Positions 1-5,268 of a stretch of DNA of 5,268 nucleotides are shown in pieces. This stretch comes from Chromatiales bacterium (GTDB lineage Bacteria > Pseudomonadota > Gammaproteobacteria > UBA6429 > Thiohalophilaceae): positions 1-5,268 of the forward strand of contig JALUTJ010000194.1 in the NCBI GenBank assembly GCA_027057985.1. Reading direction: 5' to 3'. The notes under the pieces were generated by a model that saw only the letters and a list, made by a program, of their open reading frames with translations, was not told the DNA's origin and ran no database searches. Position numbers and translations under genes: made by a program. How positions within the stretch are numbered: the stretch's first letter is position 1; each line of letters starts with the position of its first letter.

Positions 1-573
1 GCCGGTATCAAAGCCAGTCACTTTTTTATTTTTATCGGCCGGTAGAATCGTAATATTGGCTATTCCGCCCAGGTTTAAAATTACCCGGTTTTTTTTCGTA
101 TGGTGAAAGATATGCTGATGAAACGCCGGTACCAGTGGTGCCCCTTCACCACCTGCGGCTATATCGCGGCGACGAAAATCTGCTACGGTGGTGATAGCGC
201 TTATCTCGGCAATCGTATTTGGATCAGCAATCTGCAGGGTTGAAGGTGTCTCTGATCGGGGCCAGTGACGAATGGTCTGACCATGACTGCCAATGGCGCT
301 GATCTGCTCGGCATTGACCCGGGCTTGTTGAAGTAATTGCTGGCATGCAGCGGCAAAAGATCGTCCCAGTGCTCGATCCAGTCTCATCATACGATTGATT
401 TCATTATCGCCGGGATTGACCAGCAGTTTTATCTCTTGCCTGAGATCATTATCGAGTGGCACACAGCAGGCATGCAGAAGCTGAGGTTGATTCTCTTTGA
501 ACTTAACCAGCGCAGCATCGATACCATCCAGGCTGGTACCGGACATTAAACCTATATAGAGCTGCTCATCCAT
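1..573 (-). CDS. anmK: Anhydro-N-acetylmuramic acid kinase, N-terminal part (cut by window edge)
   Basis: Cytoplasmic sugar kinase of peptidoglycan recycling. It hydrolyses and phosphorylates 1,6-anhydro-MurNAc with ATP to give MurNAc-6-phosphate. I translated 191 uninterrupted codons from the ATG at 573 down to base 1. The protein opens MDEQLYIGLMSGTSLDGID, with the glycine-rich ATP loop of the family at residues 9-19. It continues with SHGQT (96-100), DFRRRDIAAGGEGAPLVPAF (132-151), NLGGIAN (167-173) and ends in GFDTG (187-191). By family knowledge the Asp of this last motif (D189) is the likely catalytic base. Family members are about 370 residues, so roughly half is present; the missing part is off the left edge and no damage is seen. 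The start lies 6 bases after the peptidase stop, with AGG about 7 nt upstream as a modest ribosome site. This implies cotranscription with the peptidase. Identification is very secure. Confidence 0.97.
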   Translation of the reverse strand, partial: MDEQLYIGLMSGTSLDGIDAALVKFKENQPQLLHACCVPLDNDLRQEIKLLVNPGDNEINRMMRLDRALGRSFAAACQQLLQQARVNAEQISAIGSHGQTIRHWPRSETPSTLQIADPNTIAEISAITTVADFRRRDIAAGGEGAPLVPAFHQHIFHHTKKNRVILNLGGIANITILPADKNKKVTGFDTG

Positions 574-579
574 AAAAGC

Positions 580-1959
580 CTATTGTGTGTGCAGGGCAAT
601 CTGTACGGTTTTATGTGTTTCCAGTTGTGACAGCATGCGCCCGGCATAGGCGAGAAAATCTTTTTTATAACGCTTGTTAATCGGGGCAGCATTTGGCAGA
701 CGCACGGTAAGTGGGTTGCGGTGTACACCATTGACCCGGAACTCATAGTGCAGGTGTGGCCCGGTGGCACGGCCACTGCTACCAACATAACCGATGGTTT
801 GTCCCTGCTTCACATACCTGCCTACACGCAGACCACGCTTGAACCCATTCATATGAGCATAAAGTGTCTGGTAACGACTGCCATGTTGTAAAATCACAAC
901 CCTGCCATAGCCACCTTTACGTCCTTTGAAAACAACTTTGCCATCACCGGAAGCATGTATCGGGGTACCACGCCGGGCGGCATAGTCCACGCCCTTGTGC
1001 ATTTTCATACGGTTAAGCACCGGGTGGTGACGACGACCGAAGCGGGAACTGATACGGCGGAAATCTACCGGGGTGCGTAAAAAGGCTTTACGCATGGATA
1101 GCCCTTTCGGTGTGTAGTAATTACTGTGCCCGGAACTGTCGGTAAAACGAATAGCTTTAAAGGTTTTGCCACGGGTGGTGAACTCGGCGGCAAGAATAGT
1201 ACCGTTCTGGTATTTCTTGCCCGCGACATACTGTTCTTCGTAGAGTACGGAGAAGGTATCACCTTCACGAATATCGAGTGCAAAGTCGATATCCCAGCCA
1301 AAAATCGCGGCCATTTCCATCACCAGCACATCGGAAAGTCCGGCCTGCTTACCGGCTTCAAACAGGGAAGATTTGATCTGTCCCTGCGCATAGTTGACCC
1401 GCTTTTCGACCGGCTTCTTTACGGTTTCGATAATGAAGTCGTTATCGATACGGCTAACCTTTAGCGTTTGCAGCTTGTCGATTTCATAGCGCAGAGCGTG
1501 GACCTGTCCCAGGGTATCACTTTCGATAACAAGCTGATGCCCCGGTTGCAGGTAACGCAGTGCCCGGCTTTGCTTGTTCTTTTGCATAATCCGGTAGAGA
1601 TCCTGGTGGCTTAGATGCTTGAGCCGGAAAATCGTGGAAAGTGAATGGCCGGGGCGGATCTTAATCTGTGTCTGTATCAATGACGGGTTACTGATGCTAT
1701 CGGGAACCGGCTTTGATCTGGAGAGTGGCTGTGCAGTAACCGGTTGCAGCGCGGCGGGCAGTGGCAGGGCACCGTGTACCCGGCTCAGTGGCTGCGGGTT
1801 AATCTTGATCAGGGCAACTTCAGTGTCCTGGCGTTTGGCGCTGGCATCGCTGGAAAACAGGCTGATAATACCGGTCACCGCAACCATGCCGGCAAACACG
1901 AAAGCCAGGTGCGTACGGGTAATTCTGGGCCGCTGGCCGGGTTCACGCGGCTGCCCCAT
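580..1959 (-). CDS. MepM-like M23 (LytM) peptidoglycan DD-endopeptidase, membrane anchored
   Basis: Periplasmic zinc metallopeptidase predicted to cut peptide crosslinks in peptidoglycan. From the ATG at 1959 it is 459 residues. A short Arg-rich cytoplasmic tail (1-17) precedes one hydrophobic helix (about 18-35, LAFVFAGMVAVTGIISLF), which acts as a signal anchor. A low-complexity linker follows, then an OapA/LysM-like region (about 97-147, with RPGHSLSTIF and LQPGHQLVI), a middle domain (about 185-290), and the M23 domain (about 295-420). Expected zinc and catalytic residues are all present: H321 and D325 in MHKGVDYA, H369 in LYAHM, and H402 and H404 in GPHLHYEF, so it should be active. E. 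coli MepM is of similar size. An in-frame GTG at 1998 would add 13 residues, but lacks a Shine-Dalgarno sequence. I prefer 1959 because its N-terminus resembles relatives and GAG lies 11 nt upstream; that choice is moderate. The gene is first in the operon with anmK. No frameshift is seen. Confidence 0.95.
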   Translation of the reverse strand: MGQPREPGQRPRITRTHLAFVFAGMVAVTGIISLFSSDASAKRQDTEVALIKINPQPLSRVHGALPLPAALQPVTAQPLSRSKPVPDSISNPSLIQTQIKIRPGHSLSTIFRLKHLSHQDLYRIMQKNKQSRALRYLQPGHQLVIESDTLGQVHALRYEIDKLQTLKVSRIDNDFIIETVKKPVEKRVNYAQGQIKSSLFEAGKQAGLSDVLVMEMAAIFGWDIDFALDIREGDTFSVLYEEQYVAGKKYQNGTILAAEFTTRGKTFKAIRFTDSSGHSNYYTPKGLSMRKAFLRTPVDFRRISSRFGRRHHPVLNRMKMHKGVDYAARRGTPIHASGDGKVVFKGRKGGYGRVVILQHGSRYQTLYAHMNGFKRGLRVGRYVKQGQTIGYVGSSGRATGPHLHYEFRVNGVHRNPLTVRLPNAAPINKRYKKDFLAYAGRMLSQLETHKTVQIALHTQ

Positions 1960-1972
1960 AGACTTATAGTCT
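1960..1972 (-). promoter_or_regulatory. Short hairpin directly before the peptidase ATG
   Basis: AGACTATAAGTCT on the minus strand is a perfect 5-bp inverted repeat (AGACT/AGTCT) with a 3-nt loop. It ends one base before the preferred ATG at 1959. The only weak Shine-Dalgarno-like bases (GAG, 1971-1973) overlap its 5' arm. If the GTG at 1998 is the true start, this lies inside the coding region and has no such role. The stem is short and may be chance. Confidence 0.3.
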
Positions 1973-2031
1973 CTTGTTAAGAAAGAGTTGTAATTCACGG
2001 ATTTTATTCAACTTTTAGTAATTTGTTATAT

Positions 2032-2061
2032 AAGGTAGCCCAATTTCCACCCCGAGGTCAA
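2032..2061 (-). promoter_or_regulatory. Candidate sigma70 promoter for the peptidase-anmK operon
   Basis: On the minus strand TTGACC (2061-2056) is a 5/6 match to the -35 box. It is followed after 18 nt by TACCTT (2037-2032), a poor 3/6 -10 box. A better -10, TATAAC at 2030-2025, has no matching -35 at proper spacing. Transcription would start near 2025-2018, giving a leader of about 60 nt to the ATG at 1959. The location is right for an operon promoter, but the exact -10 is uncertain. Confidence 0.45.
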
Positions 2062-2108
2062 ATTGTAATTGCTATTATTTTTGTATGGGAAGGAATTATT
2101 CGCTGTTT

Positions 2109-2137
2109 TTGACAATATTTTTTTCCAGTATGGTAAT
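2109..2137 (+). promoter_or_regulatory. Sigma70 promoter for tyrS
   Basis: A perfect TTGACA (-35, 2109-2114) is separated by exactly 17 bases from GGTAAT (2132-2137, 4/6 to TATAAT). The spacer and upstream sequence are T-rich. The predicted start is near 2144, giving a leader of about 74 nt before the tyrS ATG. This is the best promoter in the window, as fits a housekeeping gene. It lies about 50 bp from the -35 of the divergent peptidase promoter, so the two need not overlap. Confidence 0.7.
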
Positions 2138-2164
2138 CTACGCCGCTTTAACGATTCGTGCCGG

Positions 2165-2208
2165 TTCCTGTTTTAGTGCAGGGCCGTCAATCATTAGTTC
2201 GACAGGAA
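2165..2208 (+). promoter_or_regulatory. tyrS leader: possible Shine-Dalgarno-masking hairpin
   Basis: The tyrS ribosome site is AGGA (2204-2207), 10 nt before the ATG. It lies inside ACAGGAA (2202-2208), which is perfectly complementary over 7 bases to TTCCTGT (2165-2171) upstream in the predicted leader. The loop between them is 30 nt. A competing smaller stem is possible between CCTG (2167-2170) and CAGG (2179-2182), which would free the ribosome site. Whether this folds or regulates anything is inference; a chance match is possible. Confidence 0.35.
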
Positions 2209-2217
2209 AGCACAGAC

Positions 2218-3417
2218 ATGGCATCACTTGAAGAGAGCCTGGCGCTAATCAAGCGCGGCGCAGATGAAATACTGATTGAGTCAGAGCTGGTTGAAAAACT
2301 GAAGAAAAACAAGCCCTTAAGAATCAAGGCCGGTTTTGACCCCACTGCCCCGGATTTGCATCTCGGCCATACGGTACTGATTAACAAGCTGCGCCAGTTT
2401 CAGGAGCTGGGGCACGAAGTGCTGTTTCTGATCGGGGACTTTACCGGCATGATAGGTGATCCCACGGGTAAAAGTGCCACTCGTCCACCTCTGACCCGGG
2501 ATGACGTAATTGAAAATGCCCGCTCCTATGAGCAGCAGATATTTAAAATTCTGGATCCAGAAAAAACCCTGGTCATGTTCAATTCCAGCTGGATGAATGA
2601 AATGAGTCCAACGGATCTGATTCAACTCGCGGCAAAACACACGGTTGCCCGTATGCTGGAACGGGATGATTTCAGCAAGCGCTATAAAGGCGGCCAGCCG
2701 ATCGCCATCCATGAATTTCTCTATCCCCTGATCCAGGGCTATGACTCGGTCGCGATGAGGGCCGATGTTGAACTCGGTGGTACCGATCAGAAATTCAACC
2801 TGCTGGTCGGCCGTGAACTGCAGAAACACTATGGCCAGGAACCACAGGTGGTGCTGACCATGCCAATCCTCGAAGGACTCGATGGTGTGCAGAAGATGTC
2901 CAAGTCACTCAATAACTATATTGGCATCGATGAAGCTCCTGATGATATGTTCGGCAAGATTATGTCCATTTCCGATGAGCTGATGTGGCGCTATTTCGAG
3001 CTACTGAGCTTCCTGCCGGAACAGGATATCGAGAAATTCAAACAGGATATCGAGGAGGGCATCAACCCGCGTGATATCAAGTTTGTCCTTGCCGAGGAAA
3101 TCGTGGCCCGTTTCCATAGCGAGGCAGCGGCAACCCAGGCAAGGGAAAACTTTATTGCCCGCTTCCAGAAGGGCGCCATGCCGGATGATATCGCGGAAAA
3201 GACCATCGCCGCGACAGATGGTAAGTTAGCCATTGCTAAGCTGCTGAAAGAGGCCGGGCTGGTTTCCAGTACTTCCGAAGCTTTCCGTATGATCAAGCAG
3301 GGTGCGGTCAAAATCGATGGTAGCAAGGTCGAAGATCGTGGCCTGGAACTCGAGGCGGGCAGCTCCCACGTTTATCAGGTTGGCAAGCGCCGTTTTGCCA
3401 AAGTGACACTGGCGTAA
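2218..3417 (+). CDS. tyrS: Tyrosyl-tRNA synthetase, KMSKS-type (TyrZ-like)
   Basis: Charges tRNA-Tyr with tyrosine in the cytoplasm (class I synthetase, acting as a dimer). The protein is 399 residues, like other members of this subgroup. HLGH at 48-51 is the HIGH signature, preceded by the tyrosine-pocket stretch [15 protein letters not shown] (37-51). [10 protein letters not shown] (185-194) is the family active-site motif, and KMSKS at 226-230 is the second class I signature. An S4-type RNA-binding domain fills the C-terminus (about 336-398, with [16 protein letters not shown]). The KMSKS form differs from E. coli TyrS, which has KFGKT, and places it in the TyrZ-like branch; tyrZ would be an equally valid symbol. 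The ATG at 2218 is preferred over an in-frame GTG at 2158 because AGGA precedes it and the extra 20 residues do not resemble the family. The frame is intact, and all catalytic motifs are present. Confidence 0.98.
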   Translation: MASLEESLALIKRGADEILIESELVEKLKKNKPLRIKAGFDPTAPDLHLGHTVLINKLRQFQELGHEVLFLIGDFTGMIGDPTGKSATRPPLTRDDVIENARSYEQQIFKILDPEKTLVMFNSSWMNEMSPTDLIQLAAKHTVARMLERDDFSKRYKGGQPIAIHEFLYPLIQGYDSVAMRADVELGGTDQKFNLLVGRELQKHYGQEPQVVLTMPILEGLDGVQKMSKSLNNYIGIDEAPDDMFGKIMSISDELMWRYFELLSFLPEQDIEKFKQDIEEGINPRDIKFVLAEEIVARFHSEAAATQARENFIARFQKGAMPDDIAEKTIAATDGKLAIAKLLKEAGLVSSTSEAFRMIKQGAVKIDGSKVEDRGLELEAGSSHVYQVGKRRFAKVTLA

Positions 3418-3418
3418 A

Positions 3419-3439
3419 GCCCTGTTTTGTCAGGGGGGC
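3419..3439 (+). other. GC-rich stem-loop just after tyrS, not a classic terminator
   Basis: CCCTG (3420-3424) pairs with CAGGG (3431-3435) around the loop TTTTGT, and GCCC/GGGC can pair in an alternative register. It begins two bases after the tyrS stop. On the plus strand it is followed by AAAATG, not a T-tract, so it is not a recognisable intrinsic terminator. It could block 3' exonucleases or be part of a factor-dependent end. Confidence 0.3.
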
Positions 3440-3455
3440 AAAATGCAGTATCAGC

Positions 3456-3484
3456 TTGAATTAGTCAGTTTTTCTCTCTAAAGT
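3456..3484 (+). promoter_or_regulatory. Candidate promoter for the histidine kinase
   Basis: TTGAAT (3456-3461, 4/6) and TAAAGT (3479-3484, 4/6) are spaced by exactly 17 bases. The predicted start is near 3491, giving a leader of about 110 nt. Both boxes are imperfect. Support comes from the spacing, the position between tyrS and the kinase, and the dyad placed at the start site. Readthrough from tyrS remains possible since no clear terminator separates the genes. Confidence 0.4.
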
Positions 3485-3488
3485 AAGG

Positions 3489-3508
3489 GTTACTACCAGT
3501 TTAGTAAC
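3489..3508 (+). repeat. Perfect 7-bp inverted repeat, operator-like or leader hairpin
   Basis: GTTACTA (3489-3495) and TAGTAAC (3502-3508) are exact reverse complements separated by 6 bases (CCAGTT). The 20-bp dyad sits just after the candidate -10 box and spans the predicted transcription start, a usual place for a repressor operator. As RNA it would be a 7-bp hairpin, and its loop CCAGT (3496-3500) is complementary to ACTGG (3515-3519), which could form a pseudoknot. There is no T-tract after it, so it is not an intrinsic terminator. Which of these roles applies, if any, is unknown. Confidence 0.45.
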
Positions 3509-3600
3509 ACGCCCACTGGTTGTGAAGTATCAATGGGCAGGATGCGATCCCGCCTCAGTTTGTTTAGCTCATTTTTGACTGTGGGACACGTATCGTCATT

Positions 3601-5247
3601 ATGGTAAAAGCTTCAGCCCCTCTGAATTACCTGTCATCCCGGGATTTCCTTCGTTATTTCACAGGGCTCATTTTGCTGGCCTGGACTATTCCGGCAGTAG
3701 TGGGCTTATCCTTTATACTATATATAAATGTACTCACTCCGGCACAGATGCAGGGAATCCTGCTAACCCCGACCGAACCGGCCTTTATCCTGATCTGGCT
3801 GGTTTTCGCGGTATGGTATTTTCGTCGCTATATTCAGCCTGTAATCCATTTTATCGATGCAAGGGAGAAAAGTGATGAGCTGATCAGGCAGTCCCTTTCT
3901 CGCATGAAAGGCTTCCCGCTGCATTTCTGGTCGGTGTTCCTGCTTTACCTGGCTCTGGCACCGGCATCGGTCATATTAAGTGCCGAGTACTTTACCGATT
4001 ATGTGGCTCAGCCGGTGGACTGGTTCCGGATTCACCTGGTTGCCCTGATTGTCTCGATTATCGTTGGCCTGCCTATCTTTTTTATAATGCTGGATCTGTT
4101 TGGCCGCGCCCTGCACGGTATTCGCCTGCGTAAGCCGCATGTCACCATCAAGACCAAGGTTTTTATGATCGGTTCGCTGGTACCATTACTGATAGATACC
4201 ATGCTGGTGCAGTATTACTGGACCCGTACCGGCTTTTTTACCGTGGAAACCTTCTTTGTCTGGCTCTTTCTTGAAGTGCTGGCCATTATCGGCAGTCTGA
4301 TTTTTGCCCATAGTTTTGCTCAGTCACTGTCCCCGATTCAGCAGATCGTCAGTTTCCAGGACAAAGAAAAGAACCTGCCGCCAGAAAATCTGCAACCCTT
4401 TTCGACCGATGAACTGGGGGTGCTGACATCACGTTACCAGTCCCTGCTCGAAGACCTGTACCAGTACCGCGATAACCTGGAGCAGACAGTTCAGACCCGA
4501 ACCCGACAGATAGAGGAACAGAGTGAAGAGCTGAAGGAAAAAACCGATGCCCTGCAGGCAGCCAATCGTGAAATGCAGAGTTTCTGTTATTCCGTTTCTC
4601 ATGATCTACGTGCGCCACTCAGAGGTATCAGTGGCTTTAGTGAGGCCATTCTGCAGGACTATGAGGACAAGCTGGATGATATTGGTCGGGAGTATCTTTA
4701 TCGCATTAAAGACAGTACCCATAAAATGGCCTCGTTGATCGATGGCCTGTTACAGCTTTCACGGATCTCACGCACCCAGCCACAGGCAGAGGAAGTCAAC
4801 CTTTCCCTGGTGGCCGAAGAAATCCTGCAACGGCTTTCCTATGTCGACAAACATCGTCAGGTCGAGATAAACATCGAAGAAGAGCTGCTGTGTGAAGCCG
4901 ATCGTGGCCTGATGATCGTAATGATGGAAAATGTACTGGGTAATGCCTGGAAATATACTTCGAAAAAGGAACAGGCCAGTATCGAGGTTGCCTGTCAGCG
5001 TGATGATGGCCAGACCGTTTATTATATAAGAGACAATGGCAGCGGTTTTGAAATGAAACATGCAGGCAGTATTTTTGAACCTTTTAAAAGACTGCATGGT
5101 GAGGCAGAATTTCCCGGTTCCGGTATTGGCCTAGCAACCTGCCAGAAAATTGTACAGTTACATGGCGGCGAGATCTGGGTTGATGCCGAGCCAGATAAAG
5201 GTATGACATTGTACTTTACCTTGCAGGAAGTAAAACAGGCTTTATAG
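3601..5247 (+). CDS. Membrane sensor histidine kinase, 6 TM + HAMP-like + HisKA + HATPase_c
   Basis: An inner-membrane two-component sensor of 548 residues; the stimulus is not recognised. Six hydrophobic helices are visible (about 17-45, 59-76, 108-127, 143-168, 186-206, 214-238). Loops 77-107 and 169-185 are rich in Arg and Lys, so both should face the cytoplasm; the outer loops are short and there is no periplasmic sensor domain. A HAMP-like segment (about 238-286, with P245 and D270-E271) leads into a coiled coil (about 283-326). The HisKA motif SVSHDLRAPLRGISGF carries the phospho-acceptor H334. The ATPase has an N box (E443, N444, N448), DNGSG (478-482), FEPF (492-495) and GSGIGL (506-511), so all kinase motifs are intact. 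There is no receiver domain, and no regulator gene is in view. ATG 3601 is the first standard start after an in-frame TAG at 3565, but has only a distant, weak ribosome site (GGGA at 3583-3586). Confidence 0.93.
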   Translation: MVKASAPLNYLSSRDFLRYFTGLILLAWTIPAVVGLSFILYINVLTPAQMQGILLTPTEPAFILIWLVFAVWYFRRYIQPVIHFIDAREKSDELIRQSLSRMKGFPLHFWSVFLLYLALAPASVILSAEYFTDYVAQPVDWFRIHLVALIVSIIVGLPIFFIMLDLFGRALHGIRLRKPHVTIKTKVFMIGSLVPLLIDTMLVQYYWTRTGFFTVETFFVWLFLEVLAIIGSLIFAHSFAQSLSPIQQIVSFQDKEKNLPPENLQPFSTDELGVLTSRYQSLLEDLYQYRDNLEQTVQTRTRQIEEQSEELKEKTDALQAANREMQSFCYSVSHDLRAPLRGISGFSEAILQDYEDKLDDIGREYLYRIKDSTHKMASLIDGLLQLSRISRTQPQAEEVNLSLVAEEILQRLSYVDKHRQVEINIEEELLCEADRGLMIVMMENVLGNAWKYTSKKEQASIEVACQRDDGQTVYYIRDNGSGFEMKHAGSIFEPFKRLHGEAEFPGSGIGLATCQKIVQLHGGEIWVDAEPDKGMTLYFTLQEVKQAL

Positions 5248-5268
5248 CCTGGCTAGTCTGATTAAACT

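Noticed and set aside
22..96. Runs of A on the coding strand of anmK (eight at 96-89, plus two shorter runs near the edge) as programmed frameshift sites
   Set aside because: The frame continues correctly through all of them into NLGGIAN and GFDTG. They encode Lys/Asn in variable loops, so no frameshift is needed.
1126..1980. Plus-strand open frames of up to 116 codons opposite the M23 peptidase
   Set aside because: They lie opposite a well-supported gene with intact active-site motifs, and their translations look like no protein family.
2158..2217. Upstream in-frame GTG start for tyrS adding 20 residues
   Set aside because: It has no ribosome site, lies only about 14 nt from the predicted transcript start, and the added residues do not resemble TyrRS N-termini. 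The ATG at 2218 has AGGA upstream and gives the usual family length.
2317..2829. Long open frame on the minus strand inside tyrS
   Set aside because: It is fully antisense to an intact, certain tyrS, has no recognisable domain and no ribosome site; it is a shadow of the coding frame.
3575..3602. TTGACT (3575-3580) plus CATTAT (3597-3602) as a kinase promoter
   Set aside because: The transcript would start inside the kinase coding region after its ATG, and the next Met is about 50 residues in, past the first membrane helix.
129..4185. Repeated GGTACC hexamers (for example near 129, 535, 964, 2779, 4180)
   Set aside because: They are scattered within coding frames at no regular spacing, with no shared flanking sequence; probably codon-driven chance.
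5244..5256. TAGCC-T-GGCTA inverted repeat at the kinase stop as a terminator
   Set aside because: A one-base loop cannot form, and there is no T-tract after it.

Overview
The window looks like a chromosomal segment of a gammaproteobacterium of moderate GC content. The main reason is gene order. anmK follows a MepM-type M23 peptidoglycan endopeptidase, with a KMSKS-type (TyrZ-like) tyrosyl-tRNA synthetase reading away from them; this arrangement is known from Pseudomonas and many other gammaproteobacteria. The protein sequences fit that group, but I cannot name a genus from sequence alone. No mobile element, CRISPR array, tRNA or rRNA was seen.

Layout. Positions 1-573 (minus strand) hold the first 191 codons of anmK, which runs off the left edge. 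Positions 580-1959 (minus) hold the M23 peptidase, only 6 bases upstream of anmK, so the two very probably form one operon for remodelling and recycling peptidoglycan. Positions 1960-2217 are a divergent control region. It has a strong-looking sigma70 promoter for tyrS, a weaker one for the peptidase operon, and a possible hairpin covering the tyrS Shine-Dalgarno sequence. Positions 2218-3417 (plus) are tyrS. Positions 3418-3600 are intergenic: a stem-loop without a U-tract, a candidate promoter, and a perfect 7-bp dyad at the predicted transcription start of the next gene. Positions 3601-5247 (plus) encode a 548-residue sensor histidine kinase with six predicted membrane helices, a HAMP-like segment, a coiled coil and complete HisKA and HATPase_c motifs. 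The last 21 bases contain no recognisable feature.

How the genes fit together. The peptidase and AnmK belong to the same cell-wall process: the peptidase cuts peptide crosslinks in the periplasm, and AnmK phosphorylates anhydro-MurNAc recovered in the cytoplasm. tyrS is a housekeeping gene that shares only the intergenic control region. The histidine kinase is the least conserved and most accessory part. It has no receiver domain and no response regulator is visible, so its partner must lie beyond 5268 or elsewhere. I found no convincing new multi-gene system. The points most worth a second look are the kinase's membrane sensor module, the operator-like dyad in front of it, and the possible Shine-Dalgarno-masking hairpin of tyrS.
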